17,108 nucleotides of DNA from Ardenticatenaceae bacterium. GTDB taxonomy: Bacteria > Chloroflexota > Anaerolineae > Promineifilales > Promineifilaceae. The notes below the pieces were generated by a model, which was given only the letters and a program-made list of their open reading frames with translations, had not been told where the DNA came from and did no database searches. Below, piece after piece: positions 6,318 to 12,900 of this stretch (its first letter is position 1; each line of letters begins with the position of its first letter). The DNA is taken from contig JACKBT010000065.1 in assembly GCA_020634415.1 (NCBI GenBank), positions 1-17,108 of the forward strand, in the 5' to 3' direction. The position numbers were made by a program, and so were the translations under genes.

Positions 6318-6346
6318 ATTATAGGCCAAAGTGTGATGTGGTTCAA
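6318..6346 (-). promoter_or_regulatory. Promoter of 49-residue ORF
   Basis: On the minus strand, TTGAAC (6341-6346), 17 nt, TATAAT (6318-6323), then AGCCTC and the ATG. The -35 box abuts the stop codon of the thrS relic at 6352. Confidence 0.65.
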
Positions 6347-6351
6347 CTGGG

Positions 6352-6460
6352 TTAGAGATCGGCCGTTCTTACCAAAATCTTCTCCTTCACATCCGCCATA
6401 AAAGCCACCAGTGGTTCACCACCTTCCTGCACCCCATCCCGTTTCCGCACCGACTCCGCA
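6352..6460 (-). pseudogene. thrS 3'-end relic (about 36 codons)
   Basis: The minus strand encodes VRKRDGVQEGGEPLVAFMAD followed by VKEKILVRTADL and a TAA stop, matching the last residues of the threonyl-tRNA synthetase at 12901-14715 (VRKRDGSQANGQPLVAFMAD..., RTSAL). At its upstream edge a short unit (GGTGTCGGTGCGGA/GGAGTCGGTGCGGA on the minus strand) is repeated, and homology ends near 6460. The exact upstream boundary is uncertain. It keeps the AACGGCC context and TCTCTAACC end seen in the other relic at 9606, so these two are closer to each other than to the intact gene. Confidence 0.82.
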
Positions 6461-6488
6461 CCGACACCATCCCCTCGTCCCCTTCACC

Positions 6489-6546
6489 AATGCCCCATTC
6501 TTATAAAGATTCAATCAAAACGTATAGTGTAGTAGCTCCATAAAAC
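6489..6546 (-). pseudogene. Decayed 5' end of HEAT-repeat gene
   Basis: The minus strand reads GGAGCT...TATACGTTTTGATTGAATC...AAGAATGGG, aligning with the Shine-Dalgarno and first 14 or so codons of the HEAT-repeat gene at 6048-6099. The start codon is lost, a short insertion shifts the frame (GATT) and a stop-like TATAAG replaces the ACAAG, so it cannot be translated. The terminator at 6551-6572 is the copy of the one at 6111-6132. It meets the thrS relic near 6460-6488. Confidence 0.75.
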
Positions 6547-6550
6547 AAAA

Positions 6551-6572
6551 AGCCTTCCCCAATGGGAAGGCT
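6551..6572 (-). terminator. Intrinsic terminator of lipoprotein gene
   Basis: On the minus strand AGCCTTCCC-ATTG-GGGAAGGCT then TTTTTGTTTT: 9-bp stem, 4-nt loop, U tract, 62 nt after the lipoprotein stop. Its stem is identical to the terminator at 6111-6132 and it belongs to the duplicated HEAT-gene upstream unit. Confidence 0.88.
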
Positions 6573-6634
6573 ACTTACGCTAAAATCACACCTTCAATTT
6601 CTCCATTATCTGCTGGAAATATACCCACTCAAGT

Positions 6635-7144
6635 TCACTCATCCTGGTCTAAAATGACACCCCCTGAAATCCAGTAAGGGCCGGGGCAGCCACTATTTTC
6701 TATCTCAGTGATCAATTGCTCACTTACCCCAGGAACGCCATCAAACGTCGCGATCTCGTTTTCTCTAGAGTAGACTTCTCCACCGCCCATATAAACCCTC
6801 TCTCCAACCCGCGCCACAACCTGACCACTGTTATCCCGAATGAGAATATCACTGCCCTCTTCATCCAGTTCATAACCTGGAGGCCAGACAACCAGATAGC
6901 TTGTATTATCTATGCCTGCAATCAGACGAAGACAATCGCCAGTCTGGACTAATTCACCTTCAATAGCAGCATTCAGTCGTACCCATTCACCGTCTACCAA
7001 ACCGTATTTCGGGAAATAGAGTGAGCTGGATGGTTCACTTTGACAGCCAACAAATACCAATAGTACAAAGAACAACAAAAATGGTACAGAGTAGCGAACT
7101 CTTTTGAGTAAAATAAATTGCCATCTAATGAAAGGTTTTATCAT
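6635..7144 (-). CDS. Predicted lipoprotein of unknown function
   Basis: 169 residues. A basic N-terminus followed by VPFLLFFVLLVFVGC (about 20-34) is a lipoprotein signal with the lipobox FVGC, so the mature protein would be membrane-anchored through Cys34 and exposed outside. The remainder is a small beta-rich domain with conserved-looking YLVVWPPGYEL, ILIRDNSGQVVARVGERVYMGGGE; I have seen similar short secreted proteins in Chloroflexota but know no function. Two further Cys (about 71 and 153) could form a disulfide. The start is supported by GGAG about 7 nt upstream. The gene ends before the terminator at 6551-6572. Confidence 0.75.
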   Translation of the reverse strand: MIKPFIRWQFILLKRVRYSVPFLLFFVLLVFVGCQSEPSSSLYFPKYGLVDGEWVRLNAAIEGELVQTGDCLRLIAGIDNTSYLVVWPPGYELDEEGSDILIRDNSGQVVARVGERVYMGGGEVYSRENEIATFDGVPGVSEQLITEIENSGCPGPYWISGGVILDQDE

Positions 7145-7318
7145 CTCTCATCTCCACTTGATTTATACCATCTGCATAATTGCAGATCGGACAAAATTAA
7201 ACGATTTTGAAAATTTATCCTATGGCTCTGAAAGCACATAAGCACCTTGTTCGCTTGGGCCACCACCTGAACAGCATTGCGTCCAACCTGGTGCAGCGGC
7301 CTAGCTGGCTGAGAACGG

Positions 7319-7355
7319 CTAGGCTGGAGCAGTTTTGAAAACTGCTCCAGCCTAG
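7319..7355. terminator. Perfect 18-bp palindrome after beta-helix gene
   Basis: CTAGGCTGGAGCAGTTTT (7319-7336) and its exact complement 7338-7355 around one central base. It lies 22 nt beyond the stop of the beta-helix/PKD gene and probably stops its transcription, although no T tract follows. The rest of 7145-7377 shows only a smaller CCTAGC/GCTAGG repeat at about 7300-7323 and no supported gene. Confidence 0.6.
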
Positions 7356-7377
7356 TCACATAACTTCTAAGCCCACT

Positions 7378-9396
7378 CTACTGCTCCTGCAAAACACGTT
7401 CCCCTTGAGCTGAGGTTTGTAAATTCGCTATGGGTTGCGTGATGAAGGGAAGGTATTGCATGAAACCAGGTGTGGATATTGGGGATGAGGTAACAACGAC
7501 CATTGTGGTTGCCGTTACCAGACTTAGGCTGTTGCTGGCGGTGACAACGGCCGTATACGTCCCCGTCATGCTGTAGGTATGTGAAACAAGACGGCCGTTC
7601 ACCACCGTCCCATCCCCCAAATTCCACAAGTAGCTGACATTAGTTCCGCTGCTCATGGTGGCGGTTAGAAGGGTGGTTGTACCGAGTGCGGTGGGGCTGT
7701 TGTTAACGGCCGTTAGCTCCCCAATCGCCACATCCGTAATCGTCACTACTGTTGTGGCTGCCATTGAGTTGAGGGAATTGCTGGCGGTGACAACGGCCGT
7801 GTACACCCCTAAATCTGGATAGACGTGCGCTGGGTTTGCGCCACTGCCGGTTGTGCCATCACCAAAATTCCAGGCGTAGTTGACGTTGGTTCCGCTGCTG
7901 ATGGTGGCGGTTAGCAGTGTGGTTGTGCCAAGTGTGGTGGGGCTGTTGTTAACGGCCGTTAACCCCGCAATCGGTATATCAGTCGGTTCCTGCCATTCAT
8001 CGGCTCCCAAATCAGGGGCCGGGCCAGATGAGCGGCTCTCGCCATCAATATCCATTAGCACATTGGTGGGGATGCCCTGATTGCGTGCGGCTGATGCTGC
8101 CGTAATGTGGTAGTTGCTGTTACTAGGGTTTATAAAAGCGGGATTGCCTGTGAAATCGGCCGTTGTGGTTACATTGCCCGCATAGTCCAAGAAATTGTTG
8201 TACCAGAGGGTATTGTATAAAACGGCCGTGCTGCCAGGCACAGACACCAGGGCAAACCCATCATGCCCAGCCACAACCGTGTTGGTTAAGGCCACATAGC
8301 TTGCCAGACCAGATGTAGACAACGAACCAGTAATAACCACGCCCTCAAAGTCATTATCGGCAATGGTGTTGTGCAGCAATTGACCCGATGTCCCCGTCAA
8401 ATACAGGCCATCGCCATTAACACCAGCCTGGTTATCGGCCACCATGTTGTTGATCATCACCAAATCAACATCGGCCGTTAACAAGCCTCCCCCCAAATTA
8501 TCGGACACATTATGCAAAAACAGATTGTTCGTTAAGGTAAAGATGCCATCAAACAACAAAGCTCCGCCCCCTAAACCGAATGAACCGTAAGCAGAATCCA
8601 CCAGATTGTCTCGCACCAGATTGCCGGTAAATTCGCCATCTGTGGCCTGAAAGAAGCCACCACCGCCGTACTCGCTGCTGTTATTGGCGATTACGTTATC
8701 ATTCAAAGTGAGCGTGGCTGTCAATGTCGCTATACCACCCCCTATCTCGGCATAATTGTAAGCAATGGTGCTGCTCATAATATGGGCAGCACCATAAGTA
8801 ACGAAAATGCCGCCAGCCCAGGTTAAATGCAGCAAACTGTCGCTAACACTGTTGCTTACTACTTTGCTATCCGTTAATTCCAATGTGGCCCCAGCACTGT
8901 AAATGCCACCTCCAGCATCACTGCCATCATTAAAGTTGCCACCGAGATCGGCGGCATCGCCATTGATTATCTGTAAGCCGGATAGTTTAACTGATGTACC
9001 TGTAAAGGTAAGGCTGGTAACGCCGCGCCCTAAACCCTGGGCATCTATGATGGTGGGATTATTTTCGGGGTCAGGTGGTTCGGTAAATACTGTTGTGTAC
9101 CCGCCACGAATGGTGACTTGACGACTTATGAAGATAACTTGGGATAGGCCGCCATAGGTATTGATGTCGGTGTAGACACCGGCTGCGACTTTGATGATGT
9201 CATTGGGGGCGGCTGCGTCAACGGCCGTTTGTATCACACTAAAATCACAAGTAGGCAGCCCCTGCTTGCAAACCGTCAGCGTGGCGGAGGGAGCCTCTGG
9301 TCCGCCCCCCTCCGCCAACAAAACCACCACCGTACAAAAAATAAAAACGAAGGCCAAAACCAACGACAAGCCCAAACCAACCAGCTTCTGTTTCAT
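7378..9396 (-). CDS. Secreted right-handed beta-helix protein with two PKD domains
   Basis: 672 residues from ATG 9396, chosen because AGGAGA precedes it and the signal peptide starts there (MKQKLVGLGLSLVLAFVFIFC...). Residues about 37-460 begin with a CKQGLPTCDFSVIQTAVDAA...DIIKVAAGVYTD entry segment and continue with irregular GGGIYS/NNLF/NNMVADN-type coils of a parallel beta-helix, as in pectate-lyase-like and polymorphic surface proteins. Two PKD domains follow (about 475-555 and 556-638), each with the W-N-(F/L)-G-D-G core and YTAVVTASNSL ending; they are near duplicates at DNA level too (about 7608-7740 and 7848-7980). The tail has FMQYLPFITQP, resembling the short C-terminal YLPL(I/V) motif common on Chloroflexota secreted proteins. 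Probable role: cell-surface adhesion or polysaccharide binding; no catalytic residues can be named. It holds about seven copies of ACGGCCGT. Confidence 0.88.
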   Translation of the reverse strand: MKQKLVGLGLSLVLAFVFIFCTVVVLLAEGGGPEAPSATLTVCKQGLPTCDFSVIQTAVDAAAPNDIIKVAAGVYTDINTYGGLSQVIFISRQVTIRGGYTTVFTEPPDPENNPTIIDAQGLGRGVTSLTFTGTSVKLSGLQIINGDAADLGGNFNDGSDAGGGIYSAGATLELTDSKVVSNSVSDSLLHLTWAGGIFVTYGAAHIMSSTIAYNYAEIGGGIATLTATLTLNDNVIANNSSEYGGGGFFQATDGEFTGNLVRDNLVDSAYGSFGLGGGALLFDGIFTLTNNLFLHNVSDNLGGGLLTADVDLVMINNMVADNQAGVNGDGLYLTGTSGQLLHNTIADNDFEGVVITGSLSTSGLASYVALTNTVVAGHDGFALVSVPGSTAVLYNTLWYNNFLDYAGNVTTTADFTGNPAFINPSNSNYHITAASAARNQGIPTNVLMDIDGESRSSGPAPDLGADEWQEPTDIPIAGLTAVNNSPTTLGTTTLLTATISSGTNVNYAWNFGDGTTGSGANPAHVYPDLGVYTAVVTASNSLNSMAATTVVTITDVAIGELTAVNNSPTALGTTTLLTATMSSGTNVSYLWNLGDGTVVNGRLVSHTYSMTGTYTAVVTASNSLSLVTATTMVVVTSSPISTPGFMQYLPFITQPIANLQTSAQGERVLQEQ

Positions 9397-9534
9397 TGTT
9401 CTTTCTCCTAGAAATAGCCCTGATGACGAACCCATAGCTACGATTAACCTTAGGAGATATTTTACTATAAGGGGATGCTGTTGTTCAAGATGGTGTTAGA
9501 GAGGGTGCGCGTCATGTTTGTTGATGGCCGGAAA

Positions 9535-9567
9535 AGACTACAAAAGTCTCCAAGACTTTTGTAGTCT
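9535..9567. repeat. Perfect 15-bp hairpin upstream of beta-helix gene
   Basis: AGACTACAAAAGTCT (9535-9549) and AGACTTTTGTAGTCT (9553-9567) with a 3-nt loop. It lies between the thrS relic and the beta-helix gene. The rest of 9397-9605 shows no gene; no clear promoter was found. Confidence 0.8.
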
Positions 9568-9605
9568 GGTGTGTCAACAAGATTGCCGCCCACCCACGTT
9601 ACAGG

Positions 9606-9887
9606 TTAGAGAACGGCCGTTCTTACCAAAATCTTCTCCTTCACATCCGCCATAAAGGCCACCAGCGGTTGCCCCTTACTCTGCATCCCATCCCGCTTCC
9701 GCACCGACACCGTACCATTTGCCACCTCCTCATCACCCACAATCAACATATAAGGCACTTTCATCGCCTGCGCCGCACGAATTTTGGCCTGCATCCGATT
9801 ACTGCTCACATCCGCCTGCGCCCGAATATCGGCATCTTGCAGCATTTCCGCCAGATTCGCCGCATAAGTATTGTATCTACCTGTAAG
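9606..9887 (-). pseudogene. thrS 3'-end relic (92 codons, anticodon-binding domain)
   Basis: The minus strand encodes LTGRYNTYAANLAEM...KILVRTAVL and a TAA stop, closely matching the last 92 residues of the synthetase at 12901-14715, the tRNA anticodon-binding domain. DNA identity looks like roughly 85 percent by eye. Similarity stops at about 9887; the open frame continues to 9938 but with unrelated residues and only a TTG start without ribosome binding site, so expression as a stand-alone domain is unlikely. The catalytic and editing domains are absent. Confidence 0.88.
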
Positions 9888-9972
9888 CAGCTTGTCGCCG
9901 GAGGGAATTATCGAGCAAAGTATAAAAAAGCTCGCCAACAGTCATTAAGGGAGTATTTTACATTAAGGGCAG

Positions 9973-10001
9973 ACTTGACAGGTTTGGCACACCTGTCAAG
10001 T
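9973..10001. repeat. 11-bp hairpin
   Basis: ACTTGACAGGT (9973-9983) and ACCTGTCAAGT (9991-10001) around TTGGCAC. It is in the 240-nt gap between the thrS relic and the META-domain gene, after the META stop on the minus strand, and may serve as its terminator. Another short pairing, CGAGC...GCTCG at about 9912-9934, lies nearby. No gene is seen in 9888-10127. Confidence 0.7.
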
Positions 10002-10127
10002 TTCCGTCCAGAGAGCTTGCCCCAGAACTGAAATGCTCTCATCATCAATCTTTGTTTTATTCGATTTTCTTGATACTCCTCTTAAAGAAGGAGCAAATCA
10101 GATCATTTGTCCAATATGGAAAAATCG

Positions 10128-10547
10128 CTATCGTTCAAACTCAAGAATAGTCCCATCTGAGGTGATTAAATAGAGGATGTCACCTAAGTGATAATACCTT
10201 TTAGCATCTACCAGTGCGCGTCGCATCTGAGTTTCCTGTTCCATAACTTCTTCCGCGCACCCACGCTCCGTTATTCCTGTATTGCCCAATTTAACAAATT
10301 GACCAAATCGCACAAACAGTCCAAGCTCATATCTATTGCAACCAGTGTAACCATCATAAATGAATGGAAGAAAACGAATTGAAGGTTCAGGGCCATCTGG
10401 GTCGGAAACAGCGAGTTTCCCATCAATAGCCTTCAATATCCATTCTGAACCAACTAAGGGCCGATTGAATATGACGGTATATAACAAGAAGATTAGGAAT
10501 GCTACTTTTAAACAACGGCTTTTAACAAGTAAGTTTTTAATTTGCAT
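10128..10547 (-). CDS. Membrane-anchored META-domain (HslJ-like) protein
   Basis: 139 residues from ATG 10547; an in-frame GTG at 10577 would add ten residues, and neither has a good ribosome binding site. A single hydrophobic stretch (LKVAFLIFLLYTVIF) near the N-terminus is an anchor or uncleaved signal. The rest fits the META domain: SEWILKAIDGK opening, YTGCNRYELG, TERGCAEEVMEQETQMRRAL and the closing DILYLITSDGTILEFE. Family members such as HslJ are envelope proteins linked to heat or antibiotic stress, with no defined biochemical activity. The gene follows the protease by 27-57 nt on the same strand and is probably co-transcribed with it. Confidence 0.82.
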   Translation of the reverse strand: MQIKNLLVKSRCLKVAFLIFLLYTVIFNRPLVGSEWILKAIDGKLAVSDPDGPEPSIRFLPFIYDGYTGCNRYELGLFVRFGQFVKLGNTGITERGCAEEVMEQETQMRRALVDAKRYYHLGDILYLITSDGTILEFER

Positions 10548-10604
10548 AAGGGATAGTTCAATCTCAATCTGCCTCACTCAAGTACCAAAATACATAATCC
10601 TACT

Positions 10605-11756
10605 TTAGTTTGTTTGAACGCTATAACCTTTATCCCCCACACGATCAATTGCCATGTAAAAACGATCCCCTCCACCTGTACTGCCCACGTGCATTCCCCA
10701 TGCGTTTGAAGACGAATACCAGGGCCCACCGCTATCCCCACCACCACTCACCGCACCAATAACAACAACATAGGAACAACTCCACGAGTGACAGTAGATT
10801 TTGCTTGAAATTTCGCCACAAGAGTATCCCGTGGCTTGTCCATAGTGGCAGACAGTCGCACCAATAGGTTGACTCGTGTAAGCTACTATTCCAGTAATTG
10901 TTCGATACGTTCCCGAAGTTTTAGCCCAAGGTTGAGGAGTTACGCCTGATGGTATATTGTGAACCTGGAAATCATACTTTCCAGAGTCATATCCTGTGTT
11001 GTACGAGAAGGAATATCCACCGTATGAAAACGAGGCATTTGAACAATGACCTGCTGTAGATGCGTAAGTAACACCTGACTTCACTAAGTTGTAACCAGAT
11101 GTACAGGCATTAGCAACTACACCAGCATAAATTGACGATTCTTCAAGTGCCAATCTATCAACTTTCACAATGCGTAAAGAGGGATTGTCAAGCAGCTTAA
11201 CCGATTGTAGCACATCATTCACAACCGCTTCATCCAGTGCATGTATTTCACCAACATTATCAAAGACATTGACATTTCCGTTGACAAAAACCCCTTCTTG
11301 CATCAGAGAAAGATATGCCTCATTGAGGTTGGCTTCCAAAGTACTTAGTGGGTATTTTGCTTCGCGCAATTCTATAAATCTAACCAACTCATTATCTACT
11401 GTTGCATCCAGAATATCAGCCCCTCTCACCAGATCGACGTAACGGATCACAACTTTGTAGCTGGGACTATGTTCTATCCATAAACCAGTGTATATGTCGG
11501 GGCTTGCAGCAAATAGCGCAGCATCCAGATCCCCTATCTCCTTTTGGAGTTGCAATCGGTCAACAGCTTCTGATATTGTTACATTATATCTTTCCGAATA
11601 GTTTCCTGCATCGTAAAGTAATGACTCATCTGGCGACAATACGGTGTCGCCCTCGTCCGAAGCTTGGGTTACGTTAGTTGACACTCCTAAAAAAACTATG
11701 AATAAGAGTATGAATAAACTCCAAAAAGAAATAATGGTAGCGCGTGTGTGGTTCAT
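10605..11756 (-). CDS. Secreted trypsin-like serine protease (S1, streptogrisin-like) with propeptide
   Basis: 383 residues; a signal peptide (FWSLFILLFIVFLGVSTNVTQA, cleavage near 32) is followed by a pro-region of about 170 residues rich in acidic helices, as in alpha-lytic/streptogrisin-type zymogens. The catalytic domain starts near 215: His237 in STAGHC, Asp262 in GKYDFQVH, Ser342 in GGGDSGGPW. Cys218/Cys238, Cys303/Cys313 and Cys322/Cys327 are plausible disulfide pairs, indicating export. Substrate specificity is not predicted. The start is set by AAGGAG 6 nt upstream of ATG 11756. It is AT-rich compared with flanking synthetase genes. The META-domain gene follows it closely. Confidence 0.92.
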   Translation of the reverse strand: MNHTRATIISFWSLFILLFIVFLGVSTNVTQASDEGDTVLSPDESLLYDAGNYSERYNVTISEAVDRLQLQKEIGDLDAALFAASPDIYTGLWIEHSPSYKVVIRYVDLVRGADILDATVDNELVRFIELREAKYPLSTLEANLNEAYLSLMQEGVFVNGNVNVFDNVGEIHALDEAVVNDVLQSVKLLDNPSLRIVKVDRLALEESSIYAGVVANACTSGYNLVKSGVTYASTAGHCSNASFSYGGYSFSYNTGYDSGKYDFQVHNIPSGVTPQPWAKTSGTYRTITGIVAYTSQPIGATVCHYGQATGYSCGEISSKIYCHSWSCSYVVVIGAVSGGGDSGGPWYSSSNAWGMHVGSTGGGDRFYMAIDRVGDKGYSVQTN

Positions 11757-12101
11757 GTTTAACTCCTTATACTAAATATTTAATTGTAATACTACTCTAA
11801 TTGCTAACCTATGAACCTATATATGGACAATTTCATATCATCACTGCCATATATTGGGTATACTATAAGCTGCTATGGACTCGAATCTGAGGATTCGGGA
11901 TTAGCAAGATAGAGTCAGGTGGTTTTGTTTACATAACTTAAAAAAGATCCTGCTTTTCACGAAAAAAAGCTAGTGAGCTTAGCAATTAGGGTAATACTAT
12001 AAATATAGTACACTGCACTCCAGCAACTAAGAAGATTCAATTAATGCAAATTGGTTGCGTATTTAGGCAAGGGGTTTGCGTAAATATGCAATTGGGGTGT
12101 G
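11757..12101. other. AT-rich regulatory gap upstream of protease
   Basis: 345 nt without a supported gene, between the LuxR-type regulator and the protease on the same strand. It holds a 10-bp inverted pair, TAATTGCTAA (11798-11807) and TTAGCAATTA (11979-11988), each next to a direct repeat GTAATACTA (11786-11794; 11991-11999). It also has a palindrome TACTATA-AA-TATAGTA (about 11994-12009), a hairpin CGAATC/GATTCG (about 11882-11897), and on the minus strand a short stem AAGCT-CACT-AGCTT followed by Ts (11962-11980) that may end transcription of the regulator. No convincing promoter was identified for the protease. Confidence 0.5.
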
Positions 12102-12740
12102 TTAAGTGGAGAGAATGCCTAACTGGGTGGCACGGAAAACGGCACCAGTTGTGGTTTGGGTGTTTAGTTTAGAGCGAATCCTTTGCAAATAGTTGCACAC
12201 AGTACGCTCGGAAATTTGTAGTATTTGAGCCATTTCTTTATTAGTTTTGCCCTGTGCAACCAAACGCAAGGTCTCAATTTCTTGCTTTGTCAACGAAGGT
12301 GCAGGCTGACTAACTAGGAGTGTACGCGATGGCATCAGCTTTGCCAGAAGCGGTGGGCTAAAATACCGTTCTCCTTGAACGGCCGCCTCGAGAGCTTGAA
12401 CCAACTTTACCGTTGGCTCACTTTTCATCATGCAACTCAACACCCCATTCTCGACCAGTTTGAGTACATCAGTCTCATTTTCATGGTTAAGCAAAACAAG
12501 AATCTGGGTTTCGGGAAAACACTGGTGATATTGGGCAACCAGCTCTGGTAGTACCAATTCAGGTGGGCATGACGACAAAACAAGAACATCTGGCACAATC
12601 ATTGCCTGTTGATTTTGCCCCTCAAGTAAACGTGAGTGGTCTGATTCTGTAATAATGTCCAACCCATCGTCTGTCTCTAACAAAGCACGAATGCCAAAAC
12701 GAAAAACGGAACAGTTGTCAATCACTAAAACAGTTGTCAT
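12102..12740 (-). CDS. NarL/LuxR-type regulator with degenerate receiver
   Basis: 212 residues from ATG 12740, preceded by GGAGG with 5-nt spacing; the longer frame from 12848 lacks this. The N-terminal domain has receiver architecture (VLVIDNCSVFRFGIRALLE), but the position of the phosphorylatable Asp is Ser56 (PDVLVLSSCPP instead of PDVVLxDxxMP) and the switch Thr is replaced by Leu84, while Asp8 and Lys106 remain. It therefore probably does not respond to phosphorylation. The C-terminal LuxR helix-turn-helix is canonical: LTKQEIETLRLVAQGKTNKE then ISERTVCNYLQRIRSKL. Likely a DNA-binding regulator, possibly of the protease/META genes downstream. It has its own promoter (12854-12884) with an A12 tract. 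Confidence 0.88.
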   Translation of the reverse strand: MTTVLVIDNCSVFRFGIRALLETDDGLDIITESDHSRLLEGQNQQAMIVPDVLVLSSCPPELVLPELVAQYHQCFPETQILVLLNHENETDVLKLVENGVLSCMMKSEPTVKLVQALEAAVQGERYFSPPLLAKLMPSRTLLVSQPAPSLTKQEIETLRLVAQGKTNKEMAQILQISERTVCNYLQRIRSKLNTQTTTGAVFRATQLGILST

Positions 12741-12853
12741 GGCTTCCTCCAAAGACAGTGACAAAGATGGCTTATGCCCCTTTCTAAACCTATAAGCCAG
12801 CAAAATGCAGGGAATAGCGAATTCTGGCTGTAACCTTATGTTGAACAAGTCAT

Positions 12854-12884
12854 ATTATATGCCCTATTTTTTTTTTTTCGTCAA
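12854..12884 (-). promoter_or_regulatory. Promoter of LuxR-type gene with A12 tract in spacer
   Basis: On the minus strand TTGACG (12879-12884), a 19-nt spacer beginning with twelve A residues (T12 at 12867-12878 on the plus strand), then TATAAT (12854-12859). The leader to ATG 12740 is about 107 nt. The spacer is 2 nt longer than optimal. Confidence 0.6.
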
Positions 12885-12900
12885 ATCCCTTTCCTTTCTT

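Noticed and set aside
7141..7359. 72-codon minus-strand ORF overlapping the lipoprotein start by ATGA
   Set aside because: It begins inside the perfect palindrome 7319-7355, has no promoter or Shine-Dalgarno and no recognisable family; the overlap is probably chance.
9606..9938. 110-codon ORF as a stand-alone anticodon-binding protein
   Set aside because: Homology to thrS ends at 9887, the start would be an unsupported TTG, and a second, shorter relic exists; truncated pseudogene is more likely.
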